From: Schistocephalus solidus
Taxonomy: Eukaryota; Platyhelminthes; Cestoda; Diphyllobothriidea; Diphyllobothriidae
DNA: 64,000 bases
Direction: 5' to 3'
Assembly: GCA_017591395.1 (NCBI GenBank)
Contig: WEDG01005320.1
Location: 62,001 to 126,000, forward strand
In this document: positions 25,201 to 39,659 of the stretch, piece by piece
Layout: every line of letters starts with the position of its first letter
Numbering within the stretch: the first letter of the stretch is position 1
The notes under the pieces: model-generated
The model's input: only the letters and a program-made list of their open reading frames with translations
Told to the model about the DNA's origin: nothing
Databases searched by the model: none
Position numbers and translations under genes: made by a program

Positions 25201-28200
25201 ACTTGGGAATCAAACAAAGTGTGTGTGTGCGCGTTAGTGAACGCAGTTGGAGTAATTGGTTACATCAACAATTTTTACAAGCTAATTGATTTCCCATTAT
25301 TTTTCATGTGTCATTGATTAAAAAAGGGAGATGTATTACTAAAAACCTTCACATACCTACCTTGACTTTTGGAGAAACATAAATCTCTGAGTGTATATTT
25401 AAACATTAATGATTAAAAATAAACGGATTTTCTTGACTAAGGCTACGGGAATGTACTAATTATTTGATTTGTGAAAATATATGTACACAGTTGCTATGCT
25501 TTAAATATGGCTTTAAAAGACTTAAACTATTTGTGTTTATTTGAAAATTTCCAGAAAATACTTGAAAATAGTTAACTCTCAAACTATACATATTAACAAA
25601 AGAATCTCCATTTAGTTAAAAATAGACCGAATGTATTTTGTACCCACTTTATTTTAAGTGAAGCATAAAGTTAACGTTGACATTAAGATTAAGTTGGCTA
25701 TTTAAAAAAATTGGAAATCTCGCAGATGATACTATATAATCTTCAAAGGTTCTTTCAGAGCATTAAACAAACAGTCTGACTTGCTTATATCGAATGCGAA
25801 AAAAGAAAATTTTAAAATGTCTTTAAGACAATGCGTTGGCAAAATTGCCTCTACAAAATTAGATATCATCCACTTTGGTAACTGCGTGGCTTGATGCTTG
25901 ACGAAGCTGTTAAAAACCTCTCATAGGGAATCAATACAAGGTGTAAATTTTTATTGTGAAAATTGTGGAAACCGAAGATGGAAGCGGTTGTCCGTAATTT
26001 TAGAAGAAAAAAATAGCAGCTTTAATGGTGCATATAAGATCTCAGGTCGTGCGATTCATTTGTGCTTCCCTAGAGTACGCCGTATCTTCGTGTGTGAAGA
26101 CGTACGTTAGTTACTATTATGCAGTTTTCTGTATTCTGAAATTATTTTGCGAAAAAACGTTTTTATAATGCGTAGTTTTCTGAAAATGTAGGACAATACT
26201 TATTTGAAGGCTTTTACCTATATCTTGATAAAACAGATTCTGAGGTTTTTTTATACATACCGAGTTTGAGTGTGTTTTTATTAATCTCAAGATGAAATTT
26301 CCCAAAGAAACCAGCTTTCTGTAAAGAAATCCTGGAATAAATGTAGCTTAGGCCAAATAAAAACCTATCCAAAAAACGACCGTATAAACGTTTTTCCAGT
26401 GTGCTGGTGTTCGCTTAAGAGATAAACACACACGCCTATGTACTATTGTAATTATTAGACGGTTTGTTTGCCACAAACAATATACAAGCTCTTTCTTTAT
26501 TTTGAAATCATTTTAATTAACGTTTTCAATTCTTGGCTTAATTTTACGTTTCATAATTTCCTAGAAAATGGCTAGATAAATGCCACGCCATTTTTTAAAC
26601 ACCTTATATTTTGCCTGTTTCGTTTGTGCAGTAGACACTAACGAAATTTAAGCCAGATTTGAGCATTGCAGGTTTATGTTTGCTTTAATGCAACTACTCA
26701 CGTTATGTCGGCAACATAAAGGGATATTAAATCAATCGTGTGCCATTGGTTGTTGCGACTATCACTTAGGGGATAAAGTCAAAAAAATATTTCATTCTCC
26801 CAATGTTTCCAGGACAAATCACCTCTGTCCTTATTAAAAGAGTCTTCATCGACATCCGTGGGTAGACTTTAAAAGTGACTTTCCGGGTTAAACTAAGGTC
26901 CTTTAGTAGTGGTACAGATAGACACTTTACAGATAAGGCTAATGAAAGATATTGGGATATAAGAAACGCCCCACTACAAAAAATGCCAATGGGTGCCAAA
27001 ACCTTAGAAAATCTCTTTGGCAATATTGATGGAAAAACTTTACAAAAACTCTTCTGCAAAAGGCTTTGGGCTATTAAACAAAATATACAAGGTTTGAGGT
27101 AACCGAAATATATTTTGGAGATCATTAATAGTAGTTTTGCATTTTGGTTAATTTTGTGCAAACCAGATTATGAAATGAGCTAGAAATACCTTTCAAAAAT
27201 TTTGCTCTACTTGCCTTCTTTATGTACAGCTCTCGGTCGAAAGGTTTTCAGTTATATAAGTAACTAGTTTCAGTATTTTTGAAAAAGATTGCACAAGAGC
27301 TCTGTTAAAAATATATAAAATTCCTTAATATATGGTTTTGCGATGCCATCATTTTTACTGTGTTCTCATTGGGCTTATATCAGTGAAGGGATTACAGTTA
27401 TGGATAGTATTAACCTGGAGAACCTTTATTCCGTCAAAGATACGTCCATCGTGAACAGTCGTTTGGTGTGCTTATAGGGAAACATAAACTTTTGCTACAG
27501 AGCGGCTGTATGTATAACATTCCAGGATTATTCGTATAATACTGCTATCAAAATTCTGCTAAGGAATATTTGTCAGATACTGATGCCTAATATTAGAAGT
27601 AATGCGTCATTCCGCTCATACGTTCAGACAGTTCCAGGTTATTATTTGAGGCACAAATAGTATATGTCGAAGAGATGATACAGCCACGCAATTTGCGTTA
27701 AAATATCTTTCGTATAATAAGGTTGAGTAGCAAGTTACCGTACTCATTTCTAATAATTATTTTAATATTTTAATGCAAACAATTACAAAACACAAGGAAA
27801 AGTCGAAATGGATGTCAGAAAGTTGATAATGGATAGCAGATAATAAAAGACATTTAGATTGGCTGAATTACCAACTAAATTAAGAAATGTACCACTGCCC
27901 TAATACGGTCTCATTAAACCCTAACCTTTCACAGCTATTGACTGACTAACTACCTTTGCTCAAGTAAATAATGCAGTCTGTACACGTGCACAAAGTTTTC
28001 CGATTATTATCATGTTCATTATTGAATTTTATTTGCCTTAAACTCCTCTTTTTTCCTTTATTTGTCTTGACATCTTTCCCTGTGTCATGGACTTTTCGCA
28101 GGTCACATAGGCCAATTTAAGCATGTTCAGCTAGCGAAAATAAAGTTTTTTGTCTCTGTTTCTAGCAATGAACATCTCCTTTATAACTGTTTGATGGGTT

Positions 28201-31200
28201 ACTACGACGAAAACGTACGCCTTAGGTTAGTCTTGCTAGTTAAATGGATGGTTTTTGGTGCTAATAGTTAACTTGCTAACAAAGGAAAAGAATGCTGAAT
28301 TAAATATTGTACAATTCGCCAAAAACCGAAATTATACTTTTCACAATGAACTAGGAAAACAGCCTGTTTATAAGAAACAAAAATGCTAGGCAGCATGTTG
28401 TAAATTTTAGGTAAACACACGATAACCTTCATTTTACTAAAATGTGGAACACAAAACGTTGAGAACCAGTGAACCTTAAGGCGCAAAAAACTATAAATTC
28501 CGCATTTTCGCTGATCATGCTTCACACCTTTAGCAAAATAAAATCTTTCCACCAATGTGATTTCCGTTTGACGCGATGTTAAAAATATAAAACAAATGCA
28601 ACCAAAAGGTGTGCCAAGCATTAGTATTATTCTCATAATCTTGTTATTTACTTAAAACAGAAGTTAGAAGGCACAGTAAAAGCTATATAAAAACTTTTTG
28701 GTCACAAGGAAATATCAGTTTACAAGTGAGAAACTTGCCAGTAATCTGTCCATTGAACGTTATCCGCTGCGACGTATCCATTCGCCATCATAGCAAAAAG
28801 GTTGCCGTATGCCTGAAGATTACTCTGCACTGCAGTTCATTGGCGTGGGGCGTCAAATTATAGCGGGTCTTGTCAGATGCTGATCTTGAATCAATGCTGC
28901 TCGATGACTAAGTTTTGTCAATTCCACTTCGGCACTTGCAAAAGCTACCAAGTTCACGCGAATTGGACATTTGCCTGGTTTATTTGTCAGCTCGATGCGA
29001 GACATGGCTAAAGCAGCTAATTCAGCTAAATAACATTTTCTTTATTATTAGTTCTGTTATTTAGCAGCCAGGTAGACATCTAATTTTTAAGAAGGATAGT
29101 CAGTGGCAGAAGTCAAGATAATAGGGGTGAGGGATGTTCATATAATATAGCAATAAATCAGTTCTGGCATAATGTCAAAACCATCGGGATTTTTAAAATT
29201 TTGGGCAAGAATATGATTATCAGGTCACGTGAAAAAACGTAAATTTACCATACCAATTGTTACTGCATATACGTAGCTAATTTATTCTCTCTAACTAGAC
29301 ATAGAATGGGAAACAGTAAAATTTCAAATCCAGGGACAGTTAAAATTAAATAAATGTGCGACAAATCATGAGTTTAAAAAAACGATTAGTAAGTAAATTA
29401 ATGAAAGTTAAAATTAATTTTAAGTCAACGTTGTACGTTTTTGAAACCTTTGCTTCTGAGTCTTTAAAAATGCGTAAATCCACGTTTTAACGTCATTGGA
29501 AATAATTTAAGATAAAATATTTTTTATGCTGGCAATATTCCCTGGTTTAGATGAAAAATCATTTGTTTTCAAAATAAAGAAGTAATTAATTGTGCAGTTT
29601 TTATTTATGTTCAGTCTATCGAGCAAAAGTCTTGCAAATAATAACTTTAGCAATTAACATGATGAATCCCTTTATGGCTACGCTATTTTCGTTAATTTAA
29701 TAATAACGATAAATGATCAGATATGTATTTCACCATTTGGCGTTCAAATACCAGAGTTTGCTGAGAGTTTGTAACGGCTTTATTCCATTTTTTAAAATTT
29801 AATGTCCCTGATGTTATAGAAAATCAAAATCAAGTGAAGTTTGTTTAAGATAAAGTGATTACAAAAGAAAACAACTGAACAACAGAACACTTGTGTAAAC
29901 GCAGAAGACAGAAGATAAAAAGATGGAATGCAATTAAAATTGTTGAATTTGATTTTACAAATTACCCTTGGGACCCAGGAAAGATGTGGACAAATTTTGG
30001 TTTGTGCTGTAGGCTGCATCAGGTGGTGTTTGTCTTTTCTTTTTTTTGTGCGACTTATTTGTTTTTAGGATAAAATGAAAAATACGTGTGATTCGTCATT
30101 TGTGAAATTATTTAATTTTTATTTGAGCACCATCTCTGATAAACGGCGGTGATTTCTGACACGGATATGTTTTCTTTCTCCATCCAGTCCAACACCTCGT
30201 ACACTTATCAGCATTCTTGAGGATGTAACTGCTCAAAAGTATTTTTAAAACTGTCTTACCAGAATACTCCTATCATAATATCTTTTGGAAAATTAATGCC
30301 CGTTGAAATAATCTTAGGAACAGATTAATGCAAATTATCATATAACTTTCTAACACATAAGCTATTTTATAACTAACAAATGTATATGAATGTCCTGCCA
30401 GTCTAGGAAAGGAATGCCAATTTTAATAATCTGAGGAACAATGGACCGTAAACGTTCACATAGGCAAATAACACAAAATGAATATTCATGTTCTGCATAT
30501 TTTCTAAACAAACACTGTGTCTTATTTGGTTATCCAATAAGCTCATGCGGTTTTCCTTTATTCACACTCTTTTCATGGTATTTTATGTTATTATATATTC
30601 ACCCATTAGATATTTTTCGTTCTTTGTTCGCAAACTTCTTCAAACGTTCAGGCGCATTTAAATCCTGCGTTTGAAGATTGAAGTAGATTTAAACAACAAA
30701 AATACGTAATCCAAATTTGAATATCATAATTGCTAGATAATTATTCACAACCACCTGGTTTTGGCATAACAGATAAATAGTATTCGATGTCGCAAGGTCT
30801 GCAGAATACGCCGAATGACAATAAATCTAACAGCCGTATTCGTCATTGAGAGTTTTGATGAATTTGGTAACGCAAAACCTGGCGTAGCAGGCTCAAACAT
30901 GTCAAAATCTCAAAGATTTGGACGTTTTTATTGAATGTTCCTTTCAGAAATGCAAAGCAGTTGACTATGCAGATTTCTATTACAAGTCTTGATCCTCTCA
31001 AGACATTTATTGGGGATACATTCCTCCATATCCCATTAGACACACAAAATCTTCTTGCGAGAATGAATGACATGATTATTGCAAATGAGACATTCTTTTC
31101 TTTGTTCCATTTTCACGTAGAAGTATAATTTTTCCTGGCAAATGCTAAGCAGCTTCAAAAATGTTTTACTTTTTTAATAAGCGAGAGAATGTAAGCCATT

Positions 31201-34200
31201 AATGCGGCAGGAACATTTGCCTCATGTTATCCTCAAACAAGGCAAATTGAACGCAAGAACCAAGCTTTTTGGACCTTCTCCAGAGGTTGCAAATGTCAAA
31301 TTATATTTAGTTTGCCGAACTGCATCTTTTCGGTACATTTTTAATTTGTTTTCGGGGATTTAGATAGTCTGAAATACTGAGACAGCCCTTATTGAAAGCT
31401 AACATTCGATCAGACAGTAGTGTCCGCAGAATGAAAATTTCCTTCTTCATACTGGTGAACCATCTCTGGGCTATTACTTTCAGCTGTAGCATTTTCCCTA
31501 AACAGCACAAATGTTTCTGTCAACCTCCATATTTTTTACTCCTCGGGTAAGCTCGAATAGAAAAGGTCGGAATTATTTGTTTTTTTTCAAGTGGACACTA
31601 TTTACTCTGACCTACGAATAAAAAAAAGTGATTTCTTATATAACAATAACATGAAATACGAAAACACAAAACAACATATACGATTGACATTTCAAATAAT
31701 TGAAAAGCAGTCGAAGTTACTGGGCAAACCAAAATCGAAAATATACCTTTATAAGTTTCTGGAATTATCTTCGTTTATTTCCTGTAAAAATGTAACTCGA
31801 AATACTCACATTGATGCAATACGGTTTATGCTGTATAGGTGTACGACATAAATGCGTTATTTTCAAGTTTTAAATTTCTACTAATAGACATTTTTAAAAT
31901 GCTTTATATATGTAAGATATGAGTTACGCATAGATAACATAGATGGCCACTTAATTGCCGTCGCTTCTCGAAATATAAAATTGCTTAGGTGTCTTTATTG
32001 CAGGTTTAATGTTAGCTGTGAAGCAAACTATTTAAAATATTTGTCCTTCCATATGTCAAAGTAAACAAAAACTTACTGCGCATGTAGGAGCCAACGTCCA
32101 TGTCTAATTGTTTTGCACAAAATTTGAAAACAGTTAGTGAGATTGCATTAATTTTTCCTTGCTTTCGCAACCATTTTTAAGCAATATTACTTTGAAAACA
32201 ATTAATACCTTAGAAGTTCCACTTTTGCTTATATATGAATTTCTTTCTTAATAGTAGGATTAAAAAAGCCTCTTGAATATTTTCAACAAACTGCGTTGCT
32301 CTTTCAATATCATTTAGACTAAGTGCGATTGGTTTAAATAATACTTAACCGTACCACTGAAACTTGAAAAATCAATGCTGAGACGTTAGTTGGAGTATGC
32401 TTTCTTTAAAAATGCCCCATCACCAAACAAGACTCATGGTTATCATTATTCAGCTAAGTTTTTTTCTATTTCATCATTTCAGTCAAGACAATTCATTATT
32501 AGACATACAGAAAAAATGAGTAAATATCCTTTAATTATTTCAAACATAAACAAGCAAATGTATACAGCCAAAGTCCATTTCTGGTGTTTCTAAACACTAA
32601 ATTTCATTGAGTTCTCTGTGTTCTTTTAAAGCTCAAATAAAAAATGGTTACGTATGATGCCGCTTAACACGCGTGACAAAATTATACTCTGCCTTTACTA
32701 TGAACTGCTAACTTGCTTCCTTAACGACCCCCATTCACACCGATGAGTATTTAAATGAACTCTGCAAAAAAGCATCACCTTTGTTGAACAGAAATATCAA
32801 ACTTGTCACTTCCTTAATGCCATTGTGAGCATTAACGTTTCTTCGATAAGTCATAAAATCCTCCTTAAGGACCAAATATCTGCTCAGGGTCATGCACATG
32901 CTAGCATACGCGCCCAGGTTTCTTACGGTTTATTCTCACCTTTCAAGTTTTTGCGCAACAGAGTTTCTTTCGAATCGTGATGATCCGTTGCTTGCTTAGT
33001 TCACGGACTGCTGTGAGTGTAATTTACTATAATAGCTTACTATGAACTAGTTAAGTTAAGAACTCATGCTTCATGGTCACTTTATCTTTGATGGTATTCA
33101 TTAACCTGAGCCTATTTATAATCTCTAAATGAATGGTTATAATTGGGTTCTTGCAACCCAATGTACAGACTGCTACATGCAAGTCATTTCATTGATGGTA
33201 AATTATCATAACTTAAGGTCTGATTACATTTTGATCAAATATGGTATCTTTTTAACTGCACACATTCTGAGCTGACTTAAAAAACCACGACCAATGTTAC
33301 ATCCAGTAGCAGAACAATTTTGTCAAATTATTTGCAAGCAAAGACATTTTGTGTAACTACCTGATGTTGCCTATTAAAAAACCTTTAACTTCATCAAATA
33401 CAATAGAATTCATGGATAATCTCTTGATACTTTCCCCACAAACTCTATTGAATTAACTTATTAAAGCCTGTATGGGTTTTCTGGTATTGGGAGAAAAAGA
33501 ACCTTATAATTTGGCTTAACAGTCGTTCTCAATTAGCATTTATCTTTTGTTTCTAAAATGTTTATACCAACAGCTTACTTAAAGTAATGTTTAACCTTTT
33601 TTTGCAGATGATGAAACTTAAGCGCTCTTTTCAGCCATTTCTTAACAAGACATACAGTTTATTGTGTCCCTTTTCCTCTTGAATCGTTGTGTATATTTCA
33701 GAAGAGAATTTTGAGCAGCATTGAATATCGTTAACCAGCGGGATTTCAATTTAGTCCTCGAAATAAATGATTATACGTTTTAATACACAAGGTGCATTAT
33801 CTGGAATTTGACTTTAACATTGATCTCGTACTACCATTTTTACACAATGAATTACATGAAGTTAATATTTAAAGCTATTTCAAACATTTTGGCAAATGTT
33901 TTATTTTTTATTTCAGAATTTCCAACATTTTGGTTTTACCAACTGCTTAATTATAGTTATGTTTCATCTAAAATATAAAATATATAGCATTTTGCAGGCA
34001 AGGTCTTTAAAAATATTAAGGTATAATTAACTGTTCATCGGGCTTCAAAGAAGCTTTTTTTCCGACCAAAATATCATGTTAAATTAGTTAAAAATCTTTA
34101 GATACAGTTAACTTTCGCCCTATTTTGGGCTCAATCATTTTTCTATTAAAGAGGGTTTGCATTACAATATGAACGTTAAAGAAACGTTAGTGGCATTTGC

Positions 34201-35540
34201 TCTATCATTTAGAAGCTAAGATTTCTTAAACAACTGTTAAACGTTTTAGAAAATAATGGATTATAAGAAATAATCAATCCATCCCGAAACAAGCATATCT
34301 GTTTGGCCAAATTAGGCTCCAAATCTGCTTAATACATTTGCCATCCGTTTATTTAGTATTCGCAATCTGTTGCATATTTCCATGAGATCGAAACTGCTTT
34401 AATTTTATTGGCAGCTTACTTATATTAACTGGCCAATCCCAGTTCATTGTAGTGTTCACGAGGATGGAGAGTGATCCTGAATTCGTTGCAGAAACCAATT
34501 GAAAAAACGCCAGCGCTCGCCAGAACATGCAGCTTTTGGACGAAGGCCCCGGTTGAACGTAACTTGCTTTTTAGGTTAACAGCGTTTAATCTGCTAAATG
34601 TTTTGAAGGTTTAAATTTTATTCCCTTTTTTAACTGTTTTAAAGTTTATTTTTTTACCATACAGTTGAGATTAAAAGATATATAGTGACAAAAATGTCAA
34701 CAACTATAAGAAGAATCATTTTTAAGATGCTTTTTTATCCGAAATACTTTGTTGTTAATGCGTTTATCCTCTCAAAAAGACAAGATTTGTCATTATTACC
34801 AATACTTTGCATTGGTAATTATACTAACTGCAGGCTTTAAAAAATAAGTTTTACGTCATTGTAGAACAAATAAGTGCGCATTTTGGTTTTAGAACGGACG
34901 CTGCAGACAATTCTGTTGGCAAAGCATGGCAATTGTTTCAATCTATTTATCATAAAACAAAATATGTTCTGAAAACCCGATTGCAGCACGTTTGTGTACT
35001 AGGCGATAACTTTCACGGCGCTATAAAGTTAACAATTTGAGCGACTGCGGGAGTATCTCATATATAGATTAACATCCGCCTAGAAATCAAATGACCAGAG
35101 AATAATACGAGTAATATATTAGTAACATCCCGAGGAGATATTTGCAGGGTGTAAACATAGTAACCCGAGGTGTAAGATTTTTATATATACCTCAAAGGAT
35201 GTCCACCATTCCAGTTATGCATCACATTGTCTAATTCCGCACTTTAATTTAAGGCAACACGTGTAGCGCATTTTCATTATTTACTGTAAATTGTAAGGGT
35301 TAATATGGGACATTGATGCAACTGTGTGCAGATGACTTTCTTTTTATACGCTGAGATTCAAGACCCGTACAATAGGAGCCATTATTTATTTATAAAACAT
35401 AGTTATTTTATTTTATAAACGATAAGTTACTTATTATTGACGTATTACCTGGTTAATATTTGTGAGTAATATTTGCGTTTGTGCATTACAGAAACATCGT
35501 ATGGTATCCTAATAATCGTTGATATTCATATGCTAACCTA
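16225..35540. other. Long AT-rich stretch without a recognised gene
   Basis: About 19 kb in which I find no known protein domain, tRNA-like promoter or long repeat. Open frames up to about 130 codons occur (17324-17716 minus, 26766-27161 minus, 28268-28636 minus), but their composition is what AT-rich non-coding DNA yields by chance. Isolated consensus-like splice sites exist, for example AAT|GTAAGA on the minus strand at 24204/24203 and TTTTTTTGCAG|ATGATG on the plus strand at about 33598-33613, with no gene structure around them. The stretch ends at the GPCR gene and may include its promoter. Confidence 0.5.
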
Positions 35541-35554
35541 TTTTCTTCACACAG
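35531..35554 (+). promoter_or_regulatory. 3' splice site before the GPCR start codon
   Basis: TGCTAAC (35531-35537) resembles a branch point. It is followed by a pyrimidine-rich tract and CACACAG ending at 35554, 39 nt before the ATG at 35594. An in-frame TGA lies shortly upstream of the ATG, so the protein cannot extend through this site. It would accept either a 5' UTR exon or a spliced leader; flatworms use trans-splicing on part of their mRNAs. Confidence 0.6.
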
Positions 35555-35593
35555 TTTACCTTCGAAAGCCATCCCTCATCCAACTGAACCAAA

Positions 35594-36541
35594 ATGAATC
35601 GTTCATTTATACCAATACCCAATCCCCCCATTTCCTATAACTGTACCCCGATACCGATAATTCAGCGTCTTTCGGATTCATACAAGGATGTACACGTCTA
35701 CTTTGTGCTCGTTTGGTGCCCACTAGGTGTCCTTTCAAACATTTTGAATGTCGTAGTGTTGAACCAAAAGTCCATGCAAACACCGACTAATTTTCTGCTA
35801 ACTTCGCTTGCAGTCAGCGATGGACTTATCATGTTTCTTTACATCCCCTTTACTTCATACTTCATTTACGGGGAACATATGACAGCCGCAGCCTATCCCA
35901 TGGCCATATACCTAATACTTTATGTCAACCTCCAAAATTTACTCCATATTTTTTCCTGCGGAATTATAGTTACCTTAGCAGTTTTTCGTCTGATCTACGC
36001 AAAGTACCTGCTGAAGTGCCAACAGTGGTGCAGTCACAAGCGTGCTGTTCTTGCGGTTGGATTAGTCCTGTTTACCGCAACTTTCTTCACAATTCCTTGT
36101 ATTATTGGACATCGTATTTTCCCGGTGAATGAAGTACTGACAGATGGGAGGTTTACGCCGATGGAAGGTGGACTGCGCGAATTTGACGAGATTTACATGG
36201 TTAATTATGTACAAAGCGAGTGGCGACGTCGCCTTCTCTACTGGAATGCGGCGGTAATGGTGAAACTCGCGCCCCTCTTCTGTTTTATCCTTCTCTCTTC
36301 ACTCCTGATCGCCACACTGCATGCTCGAGTTAGACACGCTCGTTCACTGAGCAGGCAGAGTTTTGAACGAAAGAAGTTAACAGAGCCTTCGATACTATCA
36401 CAATGCTCCAGCGCAGACGTAGTGGATAATCCCCTCAGACGTATGAATGAAGCCGAGAAGATCCGAGAACGATCAAACAGCCGGACGACACACCTCCTTT
36501 TGGCGCTTATGATAATTTATATCTTCGCGTTTATTCCGCAG
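35594..36541 (+). CDS. FMRFamide-like peptide GPCR, exon 1 (residues 1-316)
   Basis: A class A seven-helix receptor, probably for a neuropeptide, acting in the plasma membrane of nerve or muscle through a G protein. The N-terminus has two N-glycosylation sites (N2 and N16). Helix 1 is about residues 33-57 with the conserved N49. Helix 2 carries LAVSD (D76), and helix 3 ends FRLIYAKY, where most receptors have D-R-Y. Helix 4 is about 150-171; helix 5 is about 220-242 with P227. A basic loop of about 55 residues with RERSNSRTT (possible kinase sites) leads to helix 6, ending FAFIPQ. The usual helix-3 cysteine is absent (leucine at about 107) and the second outer loop has no cysteine. The ATG at 35594 is the first after an in-frame TGA. 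The exon ends CAG|GTTGGT at 36541; frame-matched joining to 40270 restores helix 7. Ligand is inferred from family resemblance only. Confidence 0.9.
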
Positions 36542-37674
36542 GTTGGTCTACCAAGGTACCTTTTATACATAATTTAGTTCGTAGAATATTTTTGCGACCG
36601 AATATTTGATTATCTAAAAATGAATGCAATAAATTCCAACATAAGCAAAAAGCGGAAAATTACGAAAGATTGATAATCACTCGCAAGCCGGTATCCATAC
36701 ATGCACCAAAAGTTTCAAATGATAACGAATAACTCTGTGCAAATTTTAAATTTAAAGGGAATACGTAAAGTAATATTGCATCGTTTTAAAATACTAACCT
36801 TATAAGAGGGCAAAATATTGTGGTAACGGGAAAAATTGCTCTTACAATGATAACTTAGAATATCATTTTCAGTTAAAATCTTAAATACACCATGTTGTGT
36901 ATAGTAAGAGAACTTTTCTTACACACGATTTCTGTATTTGTATTTTCGATAATGGATAAGGAAATTTTAGATCCTCCATGATTGAGTAGTAAATATTTTG
37001 AACTTTTTAATGCTTTTAATCAATTGGCTACAAATTTATATTTTTTTCATATGCATTTACCAAAGCCTTTAAACAAAAATATATCTCGGGTTATTGCCAA
37101 ATAAGTACGTTTTTCAATGTTTTTCTAATGTAAGTGGCTTTTTGAGACATATTAATAGATTCAACCAAACATGAAAACCCATGGTCGAAAAAAATATTGT
37201 GCACAGTAAACGCTAGAAATTGATATGCCAAAGTTCAATAAAATAAATTTTTTTATAAATTTTCTACATCAAACGCGGTTTAATTATATTCTAATCTGAT
37301 GAACAAATGTGCATTTTAATTTTTTATAAAGCCTACTCAAGATGGAAATTTAGACGTTTGACCTGGTTTTGAATTCTCTGATCAAAATTGATACGATTGC
37401 TGCCGAAAATGTTAGAACTCGCTTTCTTCTTTTAAACTGGAGCATTTGCACTCTATTTTGTAACTTTTATGCACTTTGTACGATAGCAAATGCGCATCAG
37501 AGTGGCCAAAGTTATATAACAATTTGTTTTAATCTGCTAATCTTTTGCACATCCACAATGTCTTGTACGTATTTTTTTCTGTAATATGCTTTGGCGTAAT
37601 AAAACAAAACACAAGTAGCCAAGTTTATTACTGGGATTTGTGGCAAAAAACTTTGGATTTTGCAATGATTAGTT

Positions 37675-38232
37675 TACTGGCGATAAACGAACGTTGTGTC
37701 ATTAGACACATGCCACATAAAACGCACACGCATGTTGCTAAAATGTGCAACAGACAAGACGTAGACTGCTGTTTAACGGTTAGTACCGCTAATTAATATA
37801 TCATTTGCCTTGTGCAGTGAGGTATATACAAGTCAAACAAGTGCATGACACACTAATTTGGAGAAGGTCGAACCTAATTCCATTCTGTCCACCCTCCCGC
37901 CCGCCAGCTAGCAACTGGCGATAAACGAACTTTGTGTCATAAGACACATGGCACATATAATGCACTGGCATGTTGCTAAAGGTGCAGCAGGAAAGTCGTA
38001 GACAGTTGTTTCACGGTTTTAACCGATCAGCAGTACGTAATATGCCTGGCTAGCTAGCAGGCGGGCAGACATAAATGGATCGAGTGTGATTCTAACCACA
38101 TAAGGGAGTGTCATCACTTCTTTGACTTATATATACATTACTACACAAGGCATATGACGTATTGATGATCGGTAACAACCGTGAAACAGCTGTCAACGTC
38201 TTGCATGTTGCACCTTTAGCTATATATATATA
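37675..38232. repeat. Foldback repeat: two direct copies and one inverted copy of a ~240 bp unit
   Basis: Copy A (37675-37912) and copy B (37913-38047) both start ACTGGCGATAAACGAAC and contain the small palindrome TGTGTC-ATTA/ATAA-GACACA, then GTTGCTAAA and CACGGTT- or AACGGTT-type blocks. Copy B is cut short. Copy C (38048-38220) is inverted: its GCTAGCAGGCGGGCAG pairs with CCCGCCCGCCAGCTAGC at the end of copy A, and its GGTAACAACCGTGAAACAGC pairs with the corresponding blocks of A and B. Copies A and C form imperfect ~175 bp arms around copy B. It lies wholly inside the GPCR intron and encodes nothing I recognise. Confidence 0.75.
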
Positions 38233-39659
38233 TAAGTAACCGAGTTTGCTTTTATGGCCGCAGTAAACCTGTCATTAACAAAAACTCAAATATCCTCGAA
38301 AACAACCATATTGTTATGAAGCAATCGTGCATTCGTACTATTCACATAGCGTACATTTCCAAACAATGCCTACTTAAATTTATCCCAGGTTATTTTGCGC
38401 GTTTGGTTTGGTAGTTGTTCTGGCAAACTGTTGCAAGAAAAAAAGTGATAATAATTGTACGCGTATCCACTGTAATGCAGTCAGGTGGGGCGTCTATTAC
38501 TCGATGATTATTTTTTTATTTTTTTAGGTAACATTGTTTACAAAAGCGTTAATTCGCGACATGTCAGCAGTAATTGCTTCTGTTTCGGTAAACTGAGTTA
38601 AGATTTCTGCATATTTGTTACCGCTAAACACAGGGAAAAGTGTGATTTGTTTGGAATTAATTGCGAGAGCTTAGACTGACTTGGGAAGTAAAGCAATATA
38701 AAGATATCAACAAAACATGTTTAACAATTCTTATGTAAAAGCTTGTTCTAATAAGCTTTGTTGTCTAAAAGTTGCGTCCTATTTCAGCCAACTTTCCTTG
38801 CCTTATAGCAATGAAAGTTTGATAGACTTTAATGGCTGTTAACGTATTTGAGTATACCATTGTTAAAATCTAAAATATAAAAGCAGTCCTGCTTATTAAT
38901 TTACGTCAAGTCTTTTTACAAAATGCGGTGAACTATAAGGAGTCTTTGTAAGTATACCATTCACTCACACGTGCATTGTTTACTATAGACCAGTTTTGAA
39001 TTACATCCGTACGTGTTGCTAATGACATGAATTTTTTTTATTTATCGTAAAATAAAATATAAATAAACACATAATTAGACGGATATAAAATACGCATAAC
39101 GGAGATTTATAAAGAATGCTAACGTATGTCTAAAAGAAATTAAGTAAAACAGATTTTAAAATATTCAAATCTTACCAAATGTAGGAAAAACCTAAACTTT
39201 AAGAGATGTCACGTGCTTGTGAAGTAAAACATCTATTTAATGTGATTGAAACTTTTACGATTTTTTCTGAAGCATTTCAGTACTTAAGAGGCCAAAAACA
39301 GTCACAAAAGTCCAACAAATATTTATTTGCTGAAGTAAAAACAGTCGTCCAGTTAATCTTATTAGTTTATTAAAATAATACCAATTGTTTTCAGGAATGA
39401 TATGAGGGATCCGTGCTAAAACCGGCACACATCAGGCGGTAACCAAAACAGTGGGAAATAAGGAATAAACGATATAAATAAAAAAGATTAAGGTCGCCAA
39501 TTAAGTAGACATAAAACAATTTCAAAGGTTTTCCCGGTGTGCTAAACAGATTCAATTCCCCTAGCCATTATACAATTTGTTTGAATATTTATTGCGAAAT
39601 AAAAGTTATCTGATCGTATATCGTGAACTTGCAATTTTTTGCTTTGAACACTAAAACGT

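Noticed and set aside
26766..27161. 131-codon minus-strand ORF overlapping a plus-strand ORF
   Set aside because: No domain or splice context; overlapping frames on both strands suggest chance.
33598..33690. Strong splice acceptor followed directly by ATGATG and a 24-codon frame
   Set aside because: Frame is very short and nothing downstream continues it; T-rich tracts ending in AG are common here.
37296..37302. CTGATGA core-like match
   Set aside because: No stem II or GAAA follows.
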